From Fodinibius sp052060035 (GTDB taxonomy: Bacteria; Bacteroidota; Rhodothermia; Balneolales; Balneolaceae): a stretch of 64,000 nucleotides of DNA. A model generated the notes under the pieces. That model was given only the letters and a program-made list of their open reading frames with translations, was not told the DNA's origin and searched no databases. Location of the stretch: positions 32,223 through 96,222 of the forward strand of contig NZ_JBPOEA010000011.1 of assembly GCF_052060035.1 (NCBI RefSeq), read 5' to 3'. The position numbers and the translations under genes are program-made. This document shows, piece by piece, positions 44,873-54,300 of the stretch. Each line of letters opens with the position of its first letter. Position 1 is the stretch's first letter.

Positions 44873-44896
44873 GACATATTAACCAAGCCTGGCCCG

Positions 44897-45895
44897 ATGC
44901 CTCAACACTTGCCGAACACCTTAGAAACCCAGCAACGCGATTATGCCACAACCCTCCAGGAACTGCGAGAGGGGGTGCCTATTTTCGGGCGCATTACCGG
45001 CCGGACTGATGATTTCATCGACGTCGAAAAGGATATTCCGTTCAACATTCGTTCTCCTTTTAAGGTGGCGAAGGCCATGTGCCGCCTGGAGCCCGGCATC
45101 TATACCTTACATACCGGCGACGACCATGACATCGAAATTAATTTCCGTATTGACGACCCCCATAAGCAGACTGAAGTAGCCGCTGACCTGTTCGGGCAAT
45201 CATCCGGCTCCAGAGAAACCAAAGACGAAGACTATTACAGCAATCGTATTCTTCGGCTGGAAGGGGAACTCCATGATGCGGACCGCAAGATCCGCCAGCA
45301 AGTTGATGAGATTATGAATCTGAAGCGGGAACTTGCCGAAGATAAAACCACGACCCTGCTCACTCACCAGAAAGAGCTAGCCGACCTCAAGGAATCCCAC
45401 CGCAACGAGATTGACCGCCTCAAAGAAATTCAACGAAGTAACCTCAAAGCCCTCGAAAAAGAGCTCGGAGAACTGGAAAAGGTAAAGTTCCGTATGGAAA
45501 TGGAACAGCGAGCGGGCGGCAGAGACGCCGGAAGCCGCATGCTGGATATGCTGGAGGAAAATGCGCCGCTGTTCTTTAGCGTCATCTCAGGGCTCTTTGC
45601 CCAACGGGCTGGCAGCCAAGGCCAATTAACTCCCGAGCAAACCGAAGCATTTAAAGCCGCCGTAGCCCAAAAGATTCAGTCGCAGAACAAGTCTGACCTA
45701 CCCCAACAAGATGCCCTCCTCAACGACGAAGCCGAACAACCCAAAGGTGCCGGGGAGGAGACTCCTCGGCACCTTCCCGCCGACGGAGCCGATATTCCAG
45801 AGACCCTACTGGACGGCGCAGGCGGGCCGACTCTGAACGGCAGCTTTTCTTCACCCGAGGCAGGTGGCCATCCTGAATCATCCATGACCATATAA
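44897..45895 (+). CDS. Coiled-coil protein, first gene of late operon
   Basis: 332 residues. A 95-residue N-terminal globular part is followed by a long coiled coil at about 110-205 (SNRILRLEGELHDADRKIRQ style heptads) and a Pro/Gly/acidic C-terminus. No known domain. Position at the head of the operon is compatible with a scaffolding or assembly role, as in many phages, but this is inference. Confidence 0.55.
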   Translation: MPQHLPNTLETQQRDYATTLQELREGVPIFGRITGRTDDFIDVEKDIPFNIRSPFKVAKAMCRLEPGIYTLHTGDDHDIEINFRIDDPHKQTEVAADLFGQSSGSRETKDEDYYSNRILRLEGELHDADRKIRQQVDEIMNLKRELAEDKTTTLLTHQKELADLKESHRNEIDRLKEIQRSNLKALEKELGELEKVKFRMEMEQRAGGRDAGSRMLDMLEENAPLFFSVISGLFAQRAGSQGQLTPEQTEAFKAAVAQKIQSQNKSDLPQQDALLNDEAEQPKGAGEETPRHLPADGADIPETLLDGAGGPTLNGSFSSPEAGGHPESSMTI

Positions 45896-45914
45896 CCAAC
45901 TTTGAACTCCCCCC

Positions 45915-46319
45915 ATGCATCCTAATCATATTCCCTTGCTTAAGATGGCCCTCGACTATCTTGGTGACCACCCGCAGCCCTACGGGCGCTATGCCAAACG
46001 TATCAAATCACAACTGGCATTGATGCAGTCCTACGGGCGCCCGATTACGATACAGGATTGGACACGCATGGCCAAACTACTTTCCGAAGAAGCGATAAGC
46101 AGGGATATCGGAGCCGAACGCATTGCAAAAACGATATATCCCCTTGTGGATGGATTAGGGCAACACGCAACTACGCTCTGCTATATCCCTGCCCCTTTCG
46201 CTTGCCAACAACTGCTGCGCTTTACCGGCATGAAGGTGAGTAAACAAATAAAGGCGCTCCTCACGGAAGTCATTATCGAACTGCAAAAACTTGTCACCTC
46301 CAACGGACCCAAATCTTAG
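45915..46319 (+). CDS. Small protein, unknown
   Basis: 134 residues, no signal or span. Mostly helical, with the Pro-rich motif DHPQPYGRYAKRIKSQLALM near the start. No family recognised. It is spaced 19 bases behind the coiled-coil gene and 9 bases before the next. Confidence 0.5.
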   Translation: MHPNHIPLLKMALDYLGDHPQPYGRYAKRIKSQLALMQSYGRPITIQDWTRMAKLLSEEAISRDIGAERIAKTIYPLVDGLGQHATTLCYIPAPFACQQLLRFTGMKVSKQIKALLTEVIIELQKLVTSNGPKS

Positions 46320-46328
46320 TTAACAGCT

Positions 46329-46556
46329 ATGCCAACCATTACCCAACAACCCGTCACGAGCCTTCGGGATAATATCTACCAGGAATTAGATACTGCCGGA
46401 ATAACGACCATCACGCGCTCCCGCCAATTTGCGGGCGTGCTTATCAGCCTGGGCGACCTTGACCCAAAACTAGCGAAACGGCTCGGTGATGTCACAACCC
46501 GCAACCCCGAGCACGGCCTGCAACTTCTACTTGACTATATCACCTACCGCTCTTGA
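46329..46556 (+). CDS. Very small helical protein, unknown
   Basis: 75 residues, all helical, without signal or membrane span. Its stop TGA overlaps the TTG that opens the frame of the next gene. It fits the compact packing of the operon; nothing more can be said. Confidence 0.45.
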   Translation: MPTITQQPVTSLRDNIYQELDTAGITTITRSRQFAGVLISLGDLDPKLAKRLGDVTTRNPEHGLQLLLDYITYRS

Positions 46557-47584
46557 GTAGCCACTATCCCCATATCACCTCTTCCCGTAAAGCAGTCACT
46601 ACCGACGGTTTAGTGATGAGCAATAAGGCGGCAGCAAATCCCCCACAAGGTGATGCTGCCGCCCCTATTATTTCCCAACGCCGGACGTATCCGGGTATTG
46701 AACAAGTGCTTAAGGTAGCCTCCCAGCTTGTAACCAAATACACTGGTCGGGATGATATCCGCGAGTTAGCGCTAAAAATCACCCGTGGAATTCGGAAAAA
46801 TTCAAATACCGGCCTTCCCGACCTGCGAAATACCGGCCAAGTTGCCGAAGCCCTGTACCGATGGATGACCCGCAATATCAACTACGTTCGTGATCCCTGG
46901 AACATTGAACGCATTCAATCCCCGGATGTCACACTTCGCCAAAAGGCCGGAGATTGCGACGATCATGCGATCCTGTCGGCAGCCCTGCTTCAAAGCCTGG
47001 GCATTCAAACCGGATTTCGGATTGTGAGTCGGACGGGACGAACCTACGATCATATCTACACCGTCTTTCGCTCCCCGAGCGGATGGAAATCTTTTGATAC
47101 CACCGTGGCCAAATATCCCGGGTTCGCCTTCGACGAAACCCTCATTAAAAAATCCAAACATCTGTTCAACAGGATGCCCGATCAGTTGGGCATCGATCCG
47201 GTAACTGCTGCCGCAGCGGCAACTACCGCCTTACAAACGGGCATCACCATGAAAAGCATGTTTTCCAAATGGTTTGGCGCCAAGGATAAGGGCGAACGCA
47301 CCCAGCGCGGGCAATGGCGAGACTACCTGATGGCCCGAGGGGTCCGCTCGGATGCTATTTCGTTTTCCCAAAAGGATAACGCGATCCTCCAGCAGTATGC
47401 TATGGTTATCCAGGAACATGGCCAACAGGCCGTTGATTACCTGAATAGGTTCGGAAGCCTTGACAACAGCTTTCTGACCAGCCAACAAGAATCCCGAATC
47501 AAAAAATGGCTCCTGTACGGCGGACTCTCAGCCGGGCTTTTGACGCTTGGCGGAATCAGCTACTGGACCCTTAACCACTCCTAA
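46553..47584 (+). CDS. Transglutaminase-like membrane protein
   Basis: 343 residues from a TTG; an ATG at 46,616 is the alternative start. The core has a Cys-His-Asp set: KAGDCDDHAIL (C135), TYDHIYTVF (H167) and FDTTV (D182). A membrane span closes the chain (SAGLLTLGGISYWTL). In phages such domains may process virion proteins or open the cell wall at entry. The same DCDD motif occurs in the chromosomal protein at 1327. Confidence 0.7.
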   Translation: MSSHYPHITSSRKAVTTDGLVMSNKAAANPPQGDAAAPIISQRRTYPGIEQVLKVASQLVTKYTGRDDIRELALKITRGIRKNSNTGLPDLRNTGQVAEALYRWMTRNINYVRDPWNIERIQSPDVTLRQKAGDCDDHAILSAALLQSLGIQTGFRIVSRTGRTYDHIYTVFRSPSGWKSFDTTVAKYPGFAFDETLIKKSKHLFNRMPDQLGIDPVTAAAAATTALQTGITMKSMFSKWFGAKDKGERTQRGQWRDYLMARGVRSDAISFSQKDNAILQQYAMVIQEHGQQAVDYLNRFGSLDNSFLTSQQESRIKKWLLYGGLSAGLLTLGGISYWTLNHS

Positions 47585-47588
47585 CCTT

Positions 47589-48005
47589 ATGAGTAGTGCT
47601 TACTTACAACCTATAGCGATAACAAACGACGATGATCAGTTGATCATACCTAATAGCCTACCTAGTGACTTAGGCAGCTGGGAAGAAGATGATCCCTGCC
47701 GGTATGCCAACCAAAGTTGCAAGGGCAAAATATTTGGAAAGCTCAAAAGCTGCAGGCGCAAGCGCGAAAAATCGCAAGCGCTTTGTAAGGCCCACGAGCG
47801 CAAGCTGGCTGAAAAGAAGAAAATAGAACAGGAAAAACAGCAACTCATGACCGCTCTTCAACATAACGTCACCGATACTGCTGCCAAACAAGAGACCGCA
47901 AGTACAGCCATGATTGCGGGCGCAGCAGTTGGCGGAGTTGCTATTCTGGGAGCGGCCATACTGCTTGTTGCCAAAAAGAAAAAAGCAAACTCCAACCCCA
48001 CCTAG
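47589..48005 (+). CDS. Cys-rich single-span protein
   Basis: 138 residues from the ATG at 47,589. A Cys-rich basic section (CRYANQSCKGKIFGKLKSC) lies near residue 38, a helical charged stretch follows, and a C-terminal span (MIAGAAVGGVAILGAAILLV) ends in a Lys tail. One of several small single-span proteins in this operon, consistent with virion membrane proteins of tailless phages. Confidence 0.5.
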   Translation: MSSAYLQPIAITNDDDQLIIPNSLPSDLGSWEEDDPCRYANQSCKGKIFGKLKSCRRKREKSQALCKAHERKLAEKKKIEQEKQQLMTALQHNVTDTAAKQETASTAMIAGAAVGGVAILGAAILLVAKKKKANSNPT

Positions 48006-48015
48006 AGGTATCCCT

Positions 48016-48372
48016 ATGAACAGCAGCTCTTTCGATCAAATCGATTTCTTGCAAACTACCCGACCGTTTAATTTTACTACCACCACTTTTCCTACTGCCC
48101 CACCGGAGTCAAAGAAAACCAAGTTTGGCAGTATCCTCAATGACCTGTCCAGCTTTTTGACCACAGCGGCCGATACCGCCGTGACCGTAGATGGGGTTAT
48201 CAATGGCGGGAAACCTCAATCAGGGGGCAATAGCCTGACGCCCGAGCAACAGATGGCGCTGATGCAAGCCCAGAAATCGGGCGGCCCCAATATGACAAGC
48301 ATGTTGCTTATTGGCGGCGTCATTGCCGTTGGGGGAGGACTCATGTACACCTTACTAAAAAAGAAATCGTAA
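48016..48372 (+). CDS. Small single-span protein
   Basis: 118 residues from the ATG at 48,016 (AGAGGT ribosome site before it; an in-frame upstream start is less likely). The N-terminus has TTRPFNFTTTTFPTA, the middle a Gly/Gln-rich stretch, and a C-terminal membrane span (MLLIGGVIAVGGGLMYTLL) ends in Lys. No family recognised. Confidence 0.5.
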   Translation: MNSSSFDQIDFLQTTRPFNFTTTTFPTAPPESKKTKFGSILNDLSSFLTTAADTAVTVDGVINGGKPQSGGNSLTPEQQMALMQAQKSGGPNMTSMLLIGGVIAVGGGLMYTLLKKKS

Positions 48373-48373
48373 T

Positions 48374-48682
48374 ATGATAGAAGCCACTTATCCCGCCCAT
48401 CCGGTAGGAATTTCTCATTATCTCGATGGTCATATTCCCAACGGGCGCTACCCAAATCCCTCTCCATCAGAGGAAAAGGTGTACCTGCAACCGACCATCC
48501 AGCTGCAGGAAGTCCCAAAAGGGGCCGAGGTTGAAGCCCCTGAAGACCAATCGATCTGCCAGCGGCTCTCAGCCGCCCGACCCTCCGAAGAGCTCCGAAA
48601 TTGGTTTAACCAACACAAGAAAACCCTGGGATGGATTGCCGGTGGATATCTTGCTTTTAGAATCTTAACCAGACGAAAATAA
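48374..48682 (+). CDS. Small single-span protein
   Basis: 102 residues, starting 1 base after the previous stop. Soluble N-terminal part with SHYLDGHIPNGRYPNP, then a hydrophobic C-terminal segment (TLGWIAGGYLAFRIL) and a basic end. Third of four such proteins in a row. No known domain. Confidence 0.5.
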   Translation: MIEATYPAHPVGISHYLDGHIPNGRYPNPSPSEEKVYLQPTIQLQEVPKGAEVEAPEDQSICQRLSAARPSEELRNWFNQHKKTLGWIAGGYLAFRILTRRK

Positions 48683-48683
48683 C

Positions 48684-49370
48684 ATGACCCAGACCCAATC
48701 TGCATATAGCGACAACGGATTAGGATCCGCTGGCATTACAGGAAATATAATTAGCTCTGAGGCTGGCGAAGTTCGCATTATCGGCCGGTATCCCGAGCGC
48801 GGGGTCCCCAAAAACGGGGTTCCCTTCTCCGTTGATATCGAAATCGACCGGTACCGCAACTTCTGGAACTCGTTTCTGCTTATAGCATGTCCGGATGCTG
48901 TTATCGTAGCCCTGGACCCGCAAACCCGAAAGGTGCTGGCCATATCCCGAATCCTGACCAGCATGTGGGACGGCTGTCGCGGGCAAACCCGGCTGGTGTT
49001 CGGGCGCTCTTTTCGTCCGGATCGTAATCACCCGGTCATCTTTGAACTGCACCCCAGCAATGTTACTGAAGCCAATATATCCGGGGCCAAACCGCTTGCG
49101 GCCTCCAAGGTCATGACGTTGGATCTGGATATCGAGGAAGGCCAACAGAGCGGGGTATATGCTCCACCCACCGAGCCGTGGTATCAGATTAGCCTCCCCA
49201 ATCCGCAAAGCGCCTTCAGCGGCGTCAACAACACGCTTACCAAAGCATTATGGCTGGTGGGCATCGGAGCCGGGGCGTATTTCCTTGGCCCGCTTATCCC
49301 CGGCATGCGAGACAGCTTGAAAAACATAGCCAACCCTGACACCGGCTGGGAGGAACAGAAAAATGCGTGA
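48684..49370 (+). CDS. Beta-rich virion-like protein with C-terminal span
   Basis: 228 residues. The bulk is beta-rich (VRIIGRYPERGVPKNGVPFSV) and may be a jelly-roll or similar sandwich. A C-terminal span (ALWLVGIGAGAYFLGPLI) anchors it. It overlaps the next gene by 8 bases. Could be a membrane-linked capsid or spike-base component; that is inference. Confidence 0.5.
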   Translation: MTQTQSAYSDNGLGSAGITGNIISSEAGEVRIIGRYPERGVPKNGVPFSVDIEIDRYRNFWNSFLLIACPDAVIVALDPQTRKVLAISRILTSMWDGCRGQTRLVFGRSFRPDRNHPVIFELHPSNVTEANISGAKPLAASKVMTLDLDIEEGQQSGVYAPPTEPWYQISLPNPQSAFSGVNNTLTKALWLVGIGAGAYFLGPLIPGMRDSLKNIANPDTGWEEQKNA

Positions 49371-49773
49371 GCTCATTGAAGGTCGTGATTATCAGATTGT
49401 GGACGACGGTATGGGCGGGCTAAACAGCTACCTGCGCCAAACCGGGAAAAATGCGTTTCGCAAAGCCATTAGCCTAGCCGACCGCGCCCTAAGTGGCAAG
49501 AAAGGAAAAGCCGCAACTACAGCCATCATCATGGCCGGGCTTACGACCAATAAAGATGGATTAAATAATGTCTACCACCAACATGCCGGGGTTATCAACC
49601 GGTACTTCGAATATGTGGACCTGCAGGCGGTAAGTGATCTTATCGGTCTTGAAGAGACCGTTGCAAAAAGCAAATCCATGGACACACTTAAACAGGCCGG
49701 TTTTCTTTCCATGGGCATCGCCATTGGAATAGCTGGTCTTACCTTCATAAACCGAAAACGATCTTCCCAATGA
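49363..49773 (+). CDS. Small single-span protein
   Basis: 136 residues. Helical N-terminal part with KAISLADRALSGKKGKAAT, then one C-terminal span (AGFLSMGIAIGIAGLTFI) with a basic tail. Overlaps both neighbours by a few bases, so translation is coupled. Confidence 0.5.
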   Translation: MRELIEGRDYQIVDDGMGGLNSYLRQTGKNAFRKAISLADRALSGKKGKAATTAIIMAGLTTNKDGLNNVYHQHAGVINRYFEYVDLQAVSDLIGLEETVAKSKSMDTLKQAGFLSMGIAIGIAGLTFINRKRSSQ

Positions 49774-50093
49774 CTCTCAAAATAGGTGACAAAGGGCCGC
49801 AGGTCATGCACCTGCAATCAGCACTCAAAGCCGCCGGTATGGACCTGCCCAAATATGGTGTCGACGGGATATTTGGTTCGGAGACCCAGCAGGCCGTTCG
49901 CCGAGCCCAACAACAGTTTGGGCTCCCGACAAGCGGCATAGCCGGTCAGGGGCTACTACAAAAACTAGGCATTAACCCGAAAGCCATAACCCAAAGGCCA
50001 CCAAAGGCATCGGTAAACCGGAAGGTATTGCTGTTTGGCAGCCTGACTATTATCGCCATTGGAATCGCAATTAAAACAATCAGACGACAGTAA
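49770..50093 (+). CDS. Peptidoglycan-binding membrane protein
   Basis: 107 residues. The first 65 form a PG_binding_1 domain: KIGDKGPQVMHLQSALKAAG, GVDGIFGSETQQAVRRAQQQ, then FGLPTSGIAGQGLL. A membrane span follows (LLFGSLTIIAIGIAIKTI). It would bind cell-wall peptidoglycan while anchored in a membrane, as expected of a virion entry protein. Confidence 0.72.
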   Translation: MTLKIGDKGPQVMHLQSALKAAGMDLPKYGVDGIFGSETQQAVRRAQQQFGLPTSGIAGQGLLQKLGINPKAITQRPPKASVNRKVLLFGSLTIIAIGIAIKTIRRQ

Positions 50094-50094
50094 T

Positions 50095-51357
50095 ATGGAA
50101 TCAATGACTGCCCAGCAGCTTTCCAAGCTTAATATCAAAGGCATAAAAATAGAACAACCCTACGGGAGACTTCTCGGTGAGCCCGAAAAGAATGCCGTCA
50201 TTTTTATTTGGGGCGAAAAAGGTGCCGGTAAATCCACCATGAGTCTGGGACTCGCTGACGCATTAGCCGAACATGGCCGCATCGAATATATCCCCGCCGA
50301 AGAGCATTTTGGCAAAACCCTGGTCGACCGCGTCAAACGCCTGGGAGCCACCCACCGGAACCTGAATTTCACCAAATGGAAATCCATTCAGGGCCTCAAA
50401 GAGATTCTGCTCAAGAACCGGTCCTTCGCCTGTATCCTGGATTCGATTTCTGTGATCGATGCGAACGCCAAGGAAACCGTCGAGCTGGCCCAGTGGTGCC
50501 GCGAAAACGGGATCATGTTTGTGATGGTATCGCATGCCACCAAAGACGGGCAGTATAAAGGCAACACCAGCATTGCCCACGAATGCGACATTGAAATTAA
50601 GGTCACTAAAGAAGGCGGAGCTGAAACCGAAAAAAACCGCTACCGGGAGCTGACCGCCATTGCCGTGCCCTTTACGGCCGCTGACCGAGACGTTTCCCCA
50701 AAAACTAAGCCAGCGAAACAAAAGGCTCCAGCCAACCGCGAAAATCCCGTGGATACCCCTTTTAAAATTACCCTCAAAGAATTAGACACCCTCCACAAAA
50801 TCCGCTCTTGGAAACGCATTAACTCCATGTTCGGCAGCAAAATGCCATGCTATGCCCCGAAGCATTCCGGAGAATCCGAAAACGCCCACCTGTCGATCCG
50901 CTACACCGCCGACTATCCCAAAAAGCGATATGTCTTGGACCTGCTGCTGGACGGCCACCTCCAGTACCAGGCCTGTACCGAAGGTTCTAGCGGTGGCTTG
51001 AAGGCGTGTTGGAAAAAGCTGATTAGCAAATATGGCGACCTGGAAGTACGCATATTCAAACAAGATCATGCCAAGGTCGTTTTGGGCGCTAAAGAATATA
51101 AGCGACAGGAACGGGCGTTTGCCAAGAAGAATAAGAAATCTTCTGCAAATGAGGCGCCAGCGCCGAAGGTAAAACAAAAACCTGCTGCTAATGATAGACC
51201 AGCTACAGCCACCCAGCCCGCCGAAACTACTACAAACGAAAAACCGGTAAAGAAAGATACCGGATCGGCTACGGAAACACAGCAGCCTATCGACATTGAA
51301 GCCGCCAAACAAAGCCAGGCCAAGCTGGACGCCTTCCTAACCAAAATTCTAGGCTAG
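50095..51357 (+). CDS. RecA-fold ATPase, RadA-like
   Basis: About 420 residues. Walker A GEKGAGKST at 40-48, Walker B FACILDSIS around 111-119, then VMVSHATKDGQYKG and the His/Asp pattern of RadA/Sms proteins. The second part (250-345) is a small domain of unknown kind, then a low-complexity tail rich in Pro, Lys, Thr and Ala. No FtsK/HerA packaging signature is seen, so it may be a DNA-handling ATPase, or a packaging motor of another type. Confidence 0.7.
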   Translation: MESMTAQQLSKLNIKGIKIEQPYGRLLGEPEKNAVIFIWGEKGAGKSTMSLGLADALAEHGRIEYIPAEEHFGKTLVDRVKRLGATHRNLNFTKWKSIQGLKEILLKNRSFACILDSISVIDANAKETVELAQWCRENGIMFVMVSHATKDGQYKGNTSIAHECDIEIKVTKEGGAETEKNRYRELTAIAVPFTAADRDVSPKTKPAKQKAPANRENPVDTPFKITLKELDTLHKIRSWKRINSMFGSKMPCYAPKHSGESENAHLSIRYTADYPKKRYVLDLLLDGHLQYQACTEGSSGGLKACWKKLISKYGDLEVRIFKQDHAKVVLGAKEYKRQERAFAKKNKKSSANEAPAPKVKQKPAANDRPATATQPAETTTNEKPVKKDTGSATETQQPIDIEAAKQSQAKLDAFLTKILG

Positions 51358-51361
51358 CCCA

Positions 51362-54300
51362 ATGCGAGACAATCCGACTGTTACTCCTTTTGAAGAAATT
51401 ACAACAGATGATTACCCCGGCATATTTGGCGATTTCGATAGAGACGGTATCCCCAACGCCGACGATCCCAACCCGCAGCTGGCCGGTGACACTGATACCG
51501 TCGAAGAGGTTAAACTCACCGAGGAAATCAAACAGCTAATTGCCCTGCGTGGTAACTACCAGCAGGCCTTGGACGAGGTAACCACCAAGCTCAAAGACCT
51601 GCAACCAAAAGCTACGGTCAAGGGTCGGGTAAAATCTCCCTACTCGGTCATCAATAAACTGCGTCGCAAGCGCATTAAAGGGGATATCAAGCAGGCTAAT
51701 TCAGATGAGCTCTATACCCAAGGTTTGACCGATATGGCTGGGTGTATGATCGTATTGTCAGGTCAAGCTGAGTTGGACCAGGTAGCTCGAAAAATTGCTT
51801 CAGGAGCTGTTGGCAGCGTATTCGAGCATGAAGACAAATACACCAAACCCGTTGGAGGATATCGCGCTCAGCATTTTATCGTGATGGCAGGTCCGACCCG
51901 AGATATTCCGGTCGAGATTCAGGTAAAAACCAAGCGTATGGCCCAAATCGCTGAAGCGGCTCACCAGCCTTATAAATCCAATACACTTAACACGAAACGG
52001 ATGCAACAGCTAACTGATCTAGCCTGGAAAGCAGACCAGGGAAATGAGGACGCCGCAAAGGAAATAGATGATCTTCTGGGCAACCCCACGAAATTGAACC
52101 AACAGCTGACGAGTCGTAACAATCCTTCTAGCCAGTTGCAGGCACTCCAGGACTCCTTTACCGAAACAGCTAAGAAACTGGCCTTGGCTTTTTCGCTTGA
52201 CAGATTTCCTCAAGAACATCGCGAACAGGCATTGGAGTTGTTTCGTCAGCATGGAAATATTATTGGCGTCGACTTTGACCAAATTTTTGAAGATGCCACA
52301 AGTGAGGACCTAACAACCAAAATTGAAGACGAGCAATCATACCAAGCCTCTGAAGATCGTGCGGGAGAGACGAAATATGGAAGCGATTTTTCAGACCTTA
52401 CTTTGAAAAATTACGATCCGATCAAATTATCCAAATCCGAGCGTCGCCAGGCTAATGAAGCAGCGTTGGCCGTCTTGGAAAAAGAAGATCGTGCTATCAC
52501 CGAATCCGACCTGGACATCCTTCGCCGGTACACCGGAGCCGGTGGATTAGGGTACGGGGAAGATCGCACCGGCACCGAGCGCGGGCTACTCAACGAGCAT
52601 TACACCTCCTACCCGTTGGTACAGCTGATCTGGGATAAACTCCAAGCTATGGGTGTGGACGGGGGCAATATCTTAGAACCCGGCTCAGGCATTGGCAATT
52701 TTGCTGGATTTCTGCCTAATACCGACAGCTATCGCATGCTGATGGTTGAGCGGTCGGCGGTGAGCGCGCGTATTGCCCGGCTCCTCTTTCCTAACCAATT
52801 AGTTAAACACCAAAACTTTGCTGAGACCGATCTGTCGCTATATAATCTTACCGGCGCCATAGGCAATGTCCCCTTTGGAGATATAAAAATTCATACTCAG
52901 CGCGATCCGCTGGCCCACCTCAATCCCCGTATCCACGACTACTTTATCTTGAAGTCTCTGGACGCTCTCCAACCGGGCGGTTTTATGGCGGTGATTACCT
53001 CGGTCGGTACGATGGACAAAAAAGACCCGGCCATCCGACAGGCCATGGTCCAGCGTGCCCGATTTGTGGGTGCCTACCGGTTGCCCTCCACCGCTTTTAA
53101 AGATAATGCTGATACGCTAGTGACCACAGATCTGATCTTGTTTCAGAAGTATCCCGATTTTGACGGGGAGCAGCACCCTGATGTCGCTAGCGAGCTCAAT
53201 CGACTGTTTGCCCACCAGGAGCTGGCCGTTTCCACAACAGAGCATAACGGCGAATCCTACGGGGCCTATTATAACCCGTATTACCAGAAATACCCCCAAC
53301 AGGTATTAGGTGAGCATATTCAAGGTCACGACATGCAATTTCTCACTCGCATGGGCGTAAAAGGCCAAGTGGATAAGGCTTTGACCACTAAGGTTCTCGG
53401 AGATGATCTTCGCTTCCCGTACCCACTTCCAGGACAAATGCCATTCTACCGGATCCCCGATGAGGGCGTCCGCCTGCAGACGACCCGCGATTATCACGCC
53501 GGGAATATTGTCTGGCACGGGGAGAAATTCTACGAAAAACAGCGCCACTACTTCAAACCTATTACCATAGGTGGATCGGACAAAGCGGGCGAAGGACTGC
53601 GCGCCAAGATAAGCTCGGCCTGCCAAATGCTGGATACATACGATGATTTTGTAACGGCGCTGGCCCGCGGCACCGAGCAAAAAGAGCCGCTTCGCGGAGA
53701 GTTTAAGGAGCTACTCGAAAGCCATATCAATGCCTACGGTATTCCAGACGAAGACGGGGACATCCGCGAGATTTTCCGCTACGACAACCGGTTGTATAAA
53801 CTGACGACCTTTGTTAAGCGCGATCCGATCAGTGAGGAGCTAGTCTATGCCGATATTATCGATGCCGACTCGATGTTTAACCGCAACTATGTGCCAGCGG
53901 TCTCCGACTCCGATGACCTGGCCGAAATTGCCATGTATGGGCGATCCATCGGTGAAGAGCTCTCGCTTGATTTCTACCAGTCTACCTACAGGGGCGGTAC
54001 GGCCGACCGGGAGGAGCTAACCAAAGCTATCGAGGACCATCCGGATTTCTTTTATAACCCAGAGTCTAATGGCTACGAATTCCGCTACCAATATCTGGCC
54101 GGAAATGTTCGGCAGAAATTGCAAATAGCTGAAGACAACCAGCTGGAGAAAAATACCGAGGCCCTGAAGGCGGTTCTCCCTGAGTGGATTGACGCCTACA
54201 GCATTACCGTCGATCCGCGCCACATTTTCACCTACTTGCCAACGAAAGTCCTTACCCAGTGGATAAAAGATGAACTGGGTTATCGGGATGTTCACCTCGG

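Noticed and set aside
50059..50094. Upstream TTG start for the RadA-like ATPase
   Set aside because: The ATG at 50,095 follows directly after the previous stop and avoids overlap with the PG-binding gene.
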